This document shows, piece after piece, positions 12,128 to 22,895 of a stretch of DNA of 64,000 nt. Numbering within the stretch: the first letter of the stretch is position 1; each line of letters begins with the position of its first letter. The stretch is from Hsuehochloa calcarea (taxonomy: Eukaryota > Streptophyta > Magnoliopsida > Poales > Poaceae), in the NCBI GenBank assembly GCA_036346395.1, contig CM070615.1, positions 7,259,534-7,323,533 of the forward strand, read 5' to 3'. Both the position numbers and the translations under genes were made by a program. The notes under the pieces were generated by a model. The model saw nothing but the letters and a program-made list of their open reading frames with translations, was not told the DNA's origin and searched no databases.

Positions 12128-12134
12128 TATAAAA
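12128..12134 (+). promoter_or_regulatory. TATA box of left LTR A
   Basis: TATAAAA followed by GGGGAGGG in the GC-richer middle of the LTR, at a place similar to the TATA boxes of the D and C LTRs. It is the probable core promoter of the element and is missing from the partner LTR at 47519-48622. Confidence 0.6.
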
Positions 12135-13070
12135 GGGGAGGGTGTTGGTTGTACACCTCCCAACCCTTGTATTCTACAAACCCTAATTTGGGATTTAGGG
12201 AGATAAGAGGAAAGTGGAGAGACTAGGGTTCTTGAGAGGTGGATTGATTGAGTGCTCAAGTGTTGAGCTTTTGTCCTCCAGGGTGGAGTAGCTATAAACC
12301 AACTTCAATCTCCAATCAATCCAAGCAAGATTCTTCAAGATAACTCTCTTCTTGTTCTTGCTCTCTCTTTGGTGATTTTGGATTTTTTATTATTCTTTGG
12401 TTTTTCTTTGGTTTCTTGTTGAGATCTTTCTTACTATGACATGTGGGAATGGTGATTTTGGGTTGTTTATTATTCTTTGGTTTCTTGCTGAGATCTTTCT
12501 TACTATGACATGTGAGAATGCATCTAAGATCATCTTGATCATCTGTTATCCATGAGCAAGTTCTATGATCAAAGGTTGATTTTGGCCCGGTTTTGAAGCC
12601 ACCTTCATTCAAATGGAGAAAGTTTGGAACTTTGGCAATGATCTTCAAAATATTTTATTGGAATAGGTTCCTAATATCCTAAAGAAGGTATGCTACAGGT
12701 TTCATGAAGTTTGGATCATTGGATAAAAAGTTGTGTCGATTTTGGCCTTTATTCGGGCTGTGTGTTTACTATTCATCTGGTAGTACCATTACTATTCATA
12801 GGTACTACCAATTTTCAATAATACTGCTACTGTTCACTAGTACAACTAGTACTGTTCATGGTACTATTCACCTGTGCATTTTTAGCATTTTTTTGTTGTT
12901 GTGCTTCAGGGTTTTGATTTGGTCCAATACAAGACATCCGCTGTACTTATTTGTTGATCTTCATAGCTTTCATAGCTATTGGAGAGAAAAATATGTTGAA
13001 TCCGATCAAGGAGAAAAATAGGCAAAGCTCCTACTCACCCCCCCTCTAGTCGCCGTTTCGGTCCAACAAG

Positions 13071-13080
13071 TGTTATCGAG
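13071..13080 (+). other. Degenerate primer-binding site of copia A
   Basis: TGTTATCGAG directly after the LTR end corresponds to the TGGTATCAGAG site complementary to initiator tRNA-Met seen at 48625. One substitution and one missing base would weaken priming. Confidence 0.6.
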
Positions 13081-13121
13081 ACCGTTAGTTCATTCGATCT
13101 TAACCGGTCACTGAACTTGGT

Positions 13122-15340
13122 AATGGAGAAGTACTCCACTAAGCCGCATGTCTTCGATGGGCTCGACTATGCCTATTGGAAGAATCACAAGTGTGTCTAC
13201 CTTTAGAGTGAAGGTCAAGCTGTATGGGAGGTTGTTCGAACCCTACTGTCTTGCGAGGTTACTACACTCGCTTGGCTGACCCTCTTGGCTAACAACCGCA
13301 AGGCAAAGAACCTCTGTATGCTTGGCTTGGTAGACAAGACAATGGCGAGATCTGTCACCTTGAGACCGCAGACGAGATGTGGAACACTCTCAAAACTTAC
13401 CATGAGGGTTCGTCCCAAATCAAGAAAATCGTCAAGCGGTCTTCAAGCGAGAATACAATAAGTTTGAGATTCGTCCTGAAGAGAGCATCGATGATGTATT
13501 CACTCGCTTCAATAAGGTGCTTAATCAGTTGAGAGCGGTCGACATCGAGTATTCTCAGTCTGAGAATGCTACCTATCTCTTGGTTGAAATCAACACCATG
13601 GAGTTGGAGATGAAGGCTACTGCCATTGAGGAGAATGTCAATCTCTCATATATTATTTTGGAGTTGCTCTGTAACAAGCTCAAGACCCATGAGATTAAAA
13701 GAGTTGATCAAAACCCTCTCAAGCGAACCTCTGATAGCTCTTCTGGATCATCCTCTAGATTTTCACTTGCTTGTTTATCTGCAATCCATGAAGAGGAACT
13801 TGATAGTATTCCTGAGCCCGAGTTAGCCCTCTTAGCCAAAAAAATTCACACGGACCTATAACAATGTGAGGAACAAGAAGAGAGACGGCCATGTGACATG
13901 CTATGAGTGTGGAGAGATCTACCATATCTGGGTAAACTACCCCAAGCTGAAAAGGAAGAGCAACCACAAGGAGGAGAAGGTGGCTTGGAGGAAGCCTTAA
14001 GGGAACAAGTCCAAGTTTGATACTGCCAAGCTCATGAAGGCTGCTCATTGGGCTCTTACGGCTTTTGGAGAGCAATCCATGAGCGATGTAGACTCTGGGA
14101 GCGAGGAGGACAAGGAGGAACTCACTCAAAAGAAGAAGAAAAGGAAGGTAAAAGACTTCATCGGCGTGTACTTCATGGCCGACTCCGTCGACGTCGATGA
14201 CATCAGTGAGGTACCCACATCCTATGAAGTTCTCTCTACTAGATGTAATACCATCTATGAGCAACTGCCTAGCCAGGATAAGGCGTTAGAGTTCACCATG
14301 GCAAGGAATAACGATTTAGAGTCATAAGTTGATAATCTGACGCTAGAACTTGCGAATGCTAAGAACTTTGACGTTGATGAATGTTCATCCTGCCATGCTT
14401 TACACTCTAAACTTGCTAAATTGTAAAATGCTCATGTTGTTGCCCTGCACCAACTAGAAAGTGCAAGGACTGAGTTAATTGAAGTTAAATCTACTCCATA
14501 TGAAAAATGCTTAGAATCTAGTAAGTTGATTGCTTCTGATAAGGCTGAGTCTAGCACTTGCTCTTTCTGCTTAGAACGTGAACATGAAGTAAAAAACATA
14601 TTAGAAGCAGTTAGAGCTAAGATGCCAAGCTTAATGACAAAATTAATTCTTCTCCTCATGCTTCATGTGAAGCCCTTAAGCTTGAAGTTGCTATTCATAA
14701 GGAGAAGCATGCTAGAGCCATTAAGGCTAAAACTTGTGAATCATGTCTAAACCATGAAAAAAATAATTCTTACCTCAAGGACACATTAGAAAAAATTCTC
14801 TACGGGTAAAAGCAATTAAATATGATTCTTAACAAGTCCAAAACTCCTCATAAGAAGTAAGGGTTATGATACAACATTGTCCAAGACAAGTCCAAGCCAA
14901 AGGTCATTTAAGTCTTGGAAAATGGTTTAGTTGAGTTCAAAACCCAACCTACCGAAACCCTTTTCTAATCTGCAGGTTTTGCCCAACCATCTGTTGAGTA
15001 AAAAGGTGCTTCTCCTGGTGGTACCAAGTACCATTTCACCTATTGCAAGAACGATGGACCTTTACTTGAGTTCTGTTGACGTATGTTGAAAAATGCTAAG
15101 AAAAATCTAGCTAGACTTTCATCTCATCGACCTATTGCTTTCATGAGACCTGGTTATCTAGAAATGAAGAAACATGTACTAGGATCTGTTTCACATGTCC
15201 ATCATCATCATGTTCCTAGACAGGATGCATCCCATGTTCATGTGACCATTGCTCATGATAGAATCTCAAGTAGGATCAAGGCTAGCAATTCTGCTTTTCA
15301 TACTACTCGCAGATGTGTGTTTCAGTACTAGGTTCCTAAG
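13122..15340 (+). pseudogene. gag: copia A gag-like gene (broken)
   Basis: It starts at ATG 13122 (MEKYSTKPHVFDG), the usual start of this Gag family, and meets TAG soon after (VYL*SE), a stop shared with copy B. The next part matches the UBN2/gag capsid-like region (LNQLRAVDIEYSQSENAT, LLALLAKK-like). A run of seven As at 13838-13844 shifts the frame before a zinc knuckle read as CYECGEIYHIWVNY, whose last Cys is now Tyr. An acidic DVDSGSEEDKEE region follows, then CxxC modules between Leu/Lys/Glu-rich stretches (14370-14800). A second knuckle remnant, CKNDGPLLEFC, lies near 15045. The region ends at the QY(W)VPK motif near 15330 that precedes protease in the family. It would have made the particle protein of the retrotransposon, but this copy cannot. 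Confidence 0.8.
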
Positions 15341-15399
15341 TTATGCCCAACTAACCTCAGTATTTAGACACATCAATCTCCTGTGCCTTGATTTTCAAG

Positions 15400-16926
15400 A
15401 TCGTCGCGGAAAGCGGGAGAACACGTGGTTCGTCAACTCTGGTTGTTCACTCCATATGACCGGAGACTCAAGATGGTTCACCTCCTTCACGCGATTGATA
15501 GGTGATGACTTCATCACCTTTAGAGATGATACACAAGGGCGGATTGAAGGAATGAGATTGATCAAGGTGAACGATAAGTTCATACTGAAAGACGTCACCC
15601 TTGTGGACAAGCCAAGGTAGAACTTGCTTTCTATCTCATAGCTTCTTGATGATGGCTATGAGACTAGGTTTAAGAAAAATACTTGTCGTGTGCTTGATTC
15701 AGCTGGTGAGCTTATTTTTAGGATTTCTAGGGTTGGTAGGATCGTTAGAGCTGACTTTTCTGAATCTCTTGCTAGATCTCTCAAGTGTTTGATTGCATCT
15801 TCTTATGAGTTTTGGTTTGGTACCGTTGTTTGGAGCACATTAGTTTTGATCATCGACGAGTTAGCAACCTTGATCTCATGAGAGGTTTTCCCAAATTCAA
15901 AACCGTCAAGGATGCTGTATGTGCGCCATGTAGGTATGGCAAGCAAGTTGTCGCCTCACACCCTTCATTGACTATGGTCATGACTGACAAACCTGGATAG
16001 TTGCTTCACATGGATCCGTTGATCCTGCTAGGGTTGGTCGACCCGATGGCAAATGATATATTTTGTCATAGTCGATGATTTTTAAGATACTCTTGGGTGT
16101 TCTTTATTGCTTGAAGGATGAAGCTTTTGATCATTTTCATGATCTTGTTCTTTGCTTGGCTTCAACTTCACGGTGCCTTGAGAGCAATCTGCGGTGACAA
16201 TGGCATAGAGTTTAAGAATGTCTCATTTGCCTCTTTTTGGGCTGGCGTGGTATTGAGCATCAGTTCTCTTCTGCACACGTTCCTCAACAAAATAGCGTGG
16301 TGGAAAGGAAGAATAGAACCTTAGTCGAGATGGCTAAGATGATGCTAGATGAGTATAGCACTCCGAGGAGGTTGTGGGCTGAAGCTATTGCTACAACTTG
16401 TCATTTTGCCAATCGTGTCTTCTTGAGACCATCCTTGGGCAAGACATCATATGAGCTTCGGTTTGGTAGAAAACACTTTGTTTCTTATTTTTGAGTTTTT
16501 TTGAGCCAAGTGTTTTATTCTCAAGATAGTAAATCTAGATAAATTTGAGTAAATGACTTCTGATGGTTTATTTCTAGGTTATCCAGCACATTTGATGGGT
16601 TTTTAGGTTCTTAATATTGAGACTAATATTATTTAGGAGACATGTAATGTCACCTTTGATGAGACTAGCACTGGAGCTTGATTATACATTTTAGGTGATC
16701 TGAGGCAACATATGTCATCTTTGTGGAGGAAAATGAAGATAAATTTGGTGATTGTCTTTCGCCTACTACTGCTACACCTCCTGATCCAATTGAAGAACCT
16801 GCTTCGACTACACCTCCACTTGAAGCTCCGACTGCATTTTCATCATCAGCAGTACCTGCAGAGGTCGAAGAGATGCTATCCTCCTGGCGCTCGGTTCACA
16901 TTGAGGCGTCATCCTCCAGAGCAAAT
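15400..16926 (+). pseudogene. pol: copia A protease and integrase remnant
   Basis: The protease motif reads WFVNSGCSLHMTGDSRWF at about 15424, with Asn in place of the catalytic Asp of the normal DSG triad. It continues through the GAG_pre-integrase zinc region (HISFDH, then CAPCRYGK, 15830-15950) and the integrase core. HMDPL holds the first Asp, CGDNGIEFKN the second, and VVERKNRTLVEMAKMMLDEY the Glu, the last within a 258-bp open stretch at 16237-16494. An acidic/Pro linker leads to RRHPPEQIV. The frame is then cut at 16926 by the R3 insertion, and about 80 codons expected before the reverse transcriptase are missing. Many shifts and stops are present, and it is clearly dead. Confidence 0.85.
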
Positions 16927-17852
16927 TGTAACATCCCAAATCTTGGGTTTGTATTTCAAATTTATAAAAATATGAAAATTTTAAAACTTTTGAACTTGCA
17001 TTGGATTTCTGGAGTATTTACATAATTTGTTGCATTTGAAAATTTTGAAATCAAAGAAAATAGACAACTCAAATATAGGCTCCAAAGGAAAATAGAAATA
17101 AAAACTTATGATCTTCCTTGGGAAATAATTTATTTAATTCTTATAATATTTACCATGAATAAATATAATTTTCCCAAATTTTTAGAAACCAAATCGACAC
17201 TAAGAAAATTTAGAACTTATTTCAATAACCCCTGCGGTTAAAGGATTAAAAATAAGCAAATAAAATATGAACAGTGAGGTTTCAAAAAAAAATTCTAGAT
17301 ACTAGGTAATCCCAAGAACCTCCCATAAAAATTTTAGAATTTTTGAAATTTATTTGCTATTTTTAAACCCCCGATCAAAGTTGAAGTGTTTGATTTAAAC
17401 CTCAGTCAAAGGTGCACTGTTGGTGTGACTCAGTCCGACCGGACCAGTACTGTTCCGACTCAAAACCCATTATGCCGACTTGGTTCAACTGCACCAGCTC
17501 ACGTCGTATCATCTCGCTGCCACCCTGGGCTCACTCGTTGGGTCCTTCTCCTCCTCTCACGACGCTCGGCCAGAGTGAGCTCCACTGGCCAAGTGCATGT
17601 ACCGTGCTTTGTCCACAGCGTTCCCCCATCACCCATGACAGCCACTCATAGAGCTCCGCTAGATAACACCGCTTCCATTCCGTCTCTATCCCGAGCTTAA
17701 CTTCCCTCCCTCGCCTCCATTCCTCACTACCCCTCTCGCCTGTTGAGGAGAAGGAAGCTAGCTTTTGATGTACGCTCAGGTAGGCTTCCTTCCACTGAGT
17801 CCCCTTTGTCTTTGGTGATCATTGTCTACAGCTTTCTAGTCTCAGCTCTTGT

Positions 17853-18102
17853 TGTAACACCCTGTCCCAAAATCGGCTCAATGCCCAACCCACCGTGGGG
17901 CGGACCCACCTACACATAGCACCTCACTTACACTTTCGTCCTCGCTTTGTGTAAAAGGGTTAACCCGGAGGTGCTACGTTTGGATCCAACAGGCATTATA
18001 TACTACTACAACTCACTTGAGATAAGCAATGTGGGACTAATCCCACCACACAACTCCTCTTGGGCCACATGGGCCACGCTACGAGCAGGCCGGGGTATTA
18101 CA
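17853..18102 (-). repeat. TRIM LTR (3' LTR in element orientation)
   Basis: This 250-bp terminal repeat carries CCACCGTGGGGCGG and two TGGGCCACAT-like phrases. I found no 5S rRNA-like stretch by eye, so it does not look like the Cassandra TRIM. Confidence 0.9.
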
Positions 18103-18116
18103 TTCACACCCCTTTA
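18103..18116 (-). other. Polypurine tract of the TRIM
   Basis: The - strand reads TAAAGGGGTGTGAA directly before the LTR, the expected plus-strand primer of an LTR element. Confidence 0.7.
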
Positions 18117-18289
18117 GGCCGGCGCCCTCGGCGATACCGCATCGCTGCAAATGCCCGAACCACCCATCGGTACACGTCCGTGCGTCGGTCTGCAGCACAT
18201 ATGCAATGCCATGTGTCCACTCAGGCCCACATGCGCCATCGCCATATGCCCGCCCCATCCCGCAGCGCGCCGTCGGCGTGAGTTGATCT

Positions 18290-20159
18290 TGTGGATATCG
18301 TGAGGATATGTGCACGATCTCGGGATGATGAGTCAATTGGCAATGGCTTTGTTGGTTTGCAAAATCTCGCGTTTTGGGTTTGCTTCTTCTTTGTCGGACC
18401 AAAGCGGTCTCACCGGCGTTGTGAAATGATCGGACCGCCCGTGGGACTGGTCGGACCGGCGATGGTGGCGGTCGGACGGTCGACCTAAAGTTGGATTTTA
18501 GGGCTAATCCAAAAATAGGTTGTGTAGGCGGTGAGGGAGTCTCGGATGTGGTTTCATCATTTTGGAGCTCCGGTCAAAAGTTCTATTGAGTTGAAAATTC
18601 CGAAGGTTTGGATTTTCAAGTGGAATTTTAGCTAAGTCTTTTGACCGTCCGACCGCCGTTGTGGGAAGCGGTCCGATCAAACTGATATCGGTCGGACCGG
18701 CCACGTGGGGCGATCGGACCGTGATGACTTGGAGGTTTGCCAAGTTCGCATTGATGCATGTGTATTGTGTTTAATGTTTAGTTATCAATGCTTTATTATT
18801 GCATATTGCATTGTGGAACTAACGTGGGTCAAGTTGTGAAGAACTTGTTCGGAAGCGGTTTGTTTGTCTATTCTTTGTGCGGTGGCTTGCAGTCAGCGGC
18901 GTCAGCGGTGAGTGGATCGGGACTACGCTTGGAGGCGAGGTCGAGCGATCATGCATCTGGGTGAGGTCGTGTGACTCAAGCATGGTGCGAGATGGGCAAG
19001 ATGGATCGAATGGGTGGTTGGTGCATTTGGTTGGATCGGTGGTGCGGATATCGGTGCGAGTCTCTAGGAGGTTCCGATGGGATTCGGACAAGAGAGGCTT
19101 GGCGTCGATGAGAACCGCTGATCAACCTACACGTGGTGAAGCAGGCAATTGCTTCAACAGATTAGTGTGTGGGTACCATGTGTGAGTGGGTCCCAAATGT
19201 GTAACCCTAGTCCTCTCCTATAAATAGAAGGGGGGAGATGAAAAACCCTCTTGAGGCATTCATTTGGTTTCCCCCTTGCCTTTTCTAGGGTTAGGGTTTG
19301 GAGAGGAAGAGAGGGAGAGATTGTATGCTCATTGGGTGAGCTCTTGTCCTCCTTGTTGGAGTGGCTTTGTAAGCATCTTGTGAGATCAATCAATCTTGTG
19401 ATGCTTGCTTGTGAGATCATTTGTCTCCTCTTTTGTGTTCTTCTCTCATTTGAATGAATTTTATGCTTCCTTGATTCAAGTGTTTAAACTTGGTCTTTTG
19501 ACCCTTTGTGTCTTGCTTTGATGTGTGGGAGTACTCCTAGGATCATCTAGACCATCAACCCCCACAAGCAAGTCTTGAATCAAAGTTTTTCATATTTCTA
19601 GGGTTTGTGCACTTCTTTGTTTAATCCTTGAGAGTTTGTTTCTGCGAAGTAGATCTGAAGGATCGTCGCTAGAAATTGGTCTCCAATATCATTAGGGAGG
19701 TGTGCTCGAAATTTGGTCAAGTTTCATTGGTTGAATCAAAAGTTGGATCAAATTTCGTTTTGGATTTGGGGTGGATTTTTGAGATCGATGAACGGTCGAC
19801 GGTCTTGTAACGGCGGTCCGACCGCCGTATATTCAGACATTGTCTTCGCCGGGTCGAACCGCTATCCACCGGTCCGACCTTGATTAGTTCTCGGTCGAGC
19901 CATTGGTTGACCGTCGGTCCGACCGCCCGTGGTAGCCGGTCAGACCACCAGTACCCAGTAAGGAACAGTGAGTTCTTTTCTCCGTTTGTGTCGTGTGGTT
20001 GAGGGGTTTATCCAATCCAACACAAGGCTTCCGTTGTGTGCTTACTGATCTTCTGAGCTTTCATAGCTAAAGGAGTAAAGTTCGTGTTGGTTTTTTATTT
20101 AGGCGAGAAAGTTTTGAAAGCGCCTATTCACCCCCCCTAGTCGCCTTTCCGGTCCTACA
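18290..20159 (+). repeat. Left LTR of copia D
   Basis: It is 1870 bp with ends TGTGGATATC and GGTCCTACA. It carries three clusters of the palindromic motif CGGTC(C/G)GACCG (about 18395-18482, 18642-18722 and 19790-19952). The partner LTR differs partly in length at CC/GG doublets. Confidence 0.9.
19219..19226 (+). promoter_or_regulatory. TATA box of left LTR D
   Basis: TATAAATA preceded by CCTCTCC and followed by GAAGGGGGG. The same sequence occurs at 25216-25223 in the right LTR. Confidence 0.7.
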
Positions 20160-20161
20160 AG

Positions 20162-20172
20162 TGGTATCGAGC
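20162..20172 (+). other. Primer-binding site of copia D
   Basis: TGGTATCGAGC two bases after the LTR. It matches the initiator tRNA-Met site TGGTATCAGAGC with one base missing. Confidence 0.75.
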
Positions 20173-20212
20173 GGTTAGCTCTTTTCTATAGATCTTAACG
20201 GTCTTTGGAGCC

Positions 20213-22895
20213 ATGGCGTGGCGATATTCAATCAGGCCACATGTTTTTGATGGAGTTGATTTTGCATATTGGAAGGCCCGAATGCAGGCCTACATCGAGG
20301 CTCAAGGGCACGCGATTTGGCTTAAGGTGAAAAACCCTTATGTCGTGCCAGGCGATGACAATTTGATCACTCTAGATGTGGAGAACAACGAGGGCTCGAA
20401 TTTTTGATTCAAGGCCTTAGTCGATCGGAGTTTGGCGTGTTACTCATTTCTTTGTCGCTCATGAGATCTGGCGGACTCTTTGTGACTATCACGAAGGGTC
20501 CACTGCGATCAAGGAAGTGAGACAGAACCAGCTTAAGAAAGCATACTCCAAGATCGAGCAAAGACCTGGTGAATCTTTAGATGAGCTGTGGGGGAGATTT
20601 TCTAAAATTCTTCATGATCTCCGTTTGTTGATCTTGTATTTTACGAGTCCGAAAATGCCGCTTGACTTTTGGGTGCTTTGGATGTGAAGGTGCAGGGGAT
20701 GAAGATCACTGCCATCAATGACAACACTGTCATGAGTGAGCTTACCATGGATAAGCTTTACTCGAGGTTGAAGACACATGAGATTGATTTTATCTCGCGT
20801 CTCCCCACGACAGAACCGATGGCTTTAGTGGTCGATCAATCTAAGGGTAGATATGCTGATTCTTTTAATGTTAGCTCATCTGGATTTTCTTTGTCTGCTT
20901 TGCATTCTTTGAGCGATGAGCAACTTGAGAGACTACCTAAAGATGATTTAGCCCTCCTATCCACAAAATTCACAAGAGCGTACAACAATGTGAAAAGTAG
21001 GAGGAGAGGTGAACCTGTCACTTGTTTCGAGTGTGGCGAGCCCAACCACATTCGCTCTAGATGCCCCAAGCTGAAGGGCAAGGAGGAGAAGGAGTCACAA
21101 AGGCATCCTCAAGCGAGGGATGCTAAGTCCAAGAAGACAAACTATCGCAAGTTTGTCAGCCGAGTCCTTGAAGCTCTAGAGGATGTGAGCATGGAAGATG
21201 TGGACTCGGAGTCGGAGGACGACAAGAGTGACTCCCGTGGCAAGAAGAAGGCACGTGATTTCACTGGCATGTGCTTTATGGCTAAGAACAGCCACGACAG
21301 CGACTTCTCCAACAGCGAGGATCCTTTTAGCGATCCCGATGAGGTATGCCCTTCACTTCCTGACATGAAAAGGGCTTTAGTGCTTGCTGAACAAAAATTG
21401 CATAAGCAAGCTAAAGTGATCAAGAAACAGGATACTATGATTGATAATTTGAACCTAGAAGTGGTTAGGCTCAAATCCATTAATCCTGATGATCTCTGTG
21501 ATTCATGCTCTAGCTTGCTTAATGAATTGTCAAGCTTGAATAATGCTCATTCCTCTGTTGAAAAATAATTGGAAAATGCTCTTTCTGAACTAGAATCTCT
21601 CAAGTCTAGTTCTGTTTGCATGGATGCCATTCCGCTTGGTGTGACTGCTTTAGATGCTATTCCTTTAACTTGCTCAAATTGTGCTATGCTAGAATTGAAA
21701 CTGAATAGCTCCTTAAAAGAATTGCAAAAATTTGATGCTAGTCACACTTGTTCTCATTGTAAGAATAATCGAATTAAAATGCAAGAGATGACTGAAATGG
21801 CTGCTTATTCTAGAATTGCCTCTTGTGAAAATTGCCCTAAGCTTACAATTGAGATTGAAGCTTTAAACAAGACTCTTGAAGAAAGCTAAAATTGAAAGAT
21901 CCATGTCTCTTCTCGCTTCAAAGAAAGTTATTGATTCTTCCTCTTGTATGTTGCATCTTTGAAATTGAAGCTGCTATTGGTAAGATACAAGAGGCTTTTA
22001 GAGTCCAATTTAAGGAGCAGCTGACTAGGATTGGAGAGTCCTATTGTGTGTCTTGTGAGGCTCTTAAAGTGGAAGTGGACCTTCTTAAGAGCAAATATGT
22101 TGAGGAAATCGATTCTAAAAAGTGCTCCAATTGTGGAGTTTTGGCAAAAGAGAACGATTACCTCAAAATGACTCTTGAGAGGTTTTCTAGTGGGAAAAAG
22201 AAACTCAACTTGATTCTAGACCAATCCAAGGTGAGTGTGAAAAACAGTGGCCTAGGCTTTAAGTCCCTAGAGCTTTCCAAGAATCTCACACCAAAGATTG
22301 CTAGAATTGTGAAAAGTGGCTTGGTTGAGCAAGAACCTCCTATGACTTCAAAGGTTGTTCTTAAATCTGCAGGTTCTGCTCAATCTCTTTCTAGCAAGAA
22401 ATGTGCTTCTGTCTCACCAGTACGGACCCCTAAAAAGGTCAAGTACCATTGCACCTTCTGCAAGAAAGAGGGCCACACGGTTGAGTTTTGCTTCCGGAGA
22501 GCAAAAATTGAGAGGAAAGAGAGGATGAGCACATTGAGATCCATTAGAGGAGTCTCTTCTTTAGCTGTAGTCTCTAGAGCCGGGCAGCCTATTCAGCGTA
22601 TCACATATAGGCCTAGGTTTGTAGAGAACTTTGTTGACTCTTCTGGTGGGTCGAGCGTGAGGTTGGTTTAGGATATCGTGAGGATAGATCACGGGTAGCA
22701 CCTAGACAGGGGGAGTATCGGTCTTTTGGTAGATCGTTTTGGAGAGGTCCAGGAGGTGCTCAGGGGCATTCTTATGATTTTGTGCCTAATCATTTTTCTG
22801 CTGCTTCTTTTGCTATTCCCAGGCATCGTCCATCTCAGTACTGGACACCTAGATTTTCTATCTCAAATCCCAGTACTGAGGCTTGGATGTTTTGA
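20213..22895 (+). pseudogene. gag: copia D gag: UBN2 domain, two zinc knuckles, multiple CxxC modules
   Basis: It starts at ATG 20213 (MAWRYSIRPHVFDG). The UBN2-type capsid region continues in shifted frames (WRTLCDYHEGS, ESLDELWGRFSKIL) and then in a 299-codon open stretch from 20669. The first knuckle is CFECGEPNHIRSRC (CX2CX4HX4C) near 21030, followed by an acidic stretch. The part from 21490 to 22200 holds repeated CxxC pairs (CDSC, CSNC, CSHC, CENC, CVSC, CSNC) spaced by Leu/Lys/Glu-rich, coiled-coil-like segments. A second knuckle, CTFCKKEGHTVEFC, lies near 22450. An Arg/Gly/Ser tail ends with QYWTPR and PSTEAWMF at the stop 22893-22895, the point where protease begins in related copies. 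A few single-base shifts break it (near 20400, 20640, 21566, 21890 and 22670), some possibly assembly errors. It is the least damaged gag here, and the last extension is inferred across a shift. Confidence 0.8.

Larger units (their letters stand above)
10925..13068 (+). repeat. Left LTR of copia array A
   Basis: The start is TATGGATATCAAG at 10925. The canonical family start, seen in element D, is TGTGGATATC, so the first dinucleotide has decayed. The LTR ends CGGTCCAACA at 13068, before a degenerate primer-binding site. At 2144 bp it is about 1.05 kb longer than its partner at 47519-48622, which lacks roughly 11690-12760. That extra part includes the TATA box at 12128 and matches the TATA-containing part of element D's LTR, so the partner has a deletion and this copy does not have an insertion. 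The LTR carries a GACCAGGTGGTC repeat array near its 5' end. Confidence 0.85.
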
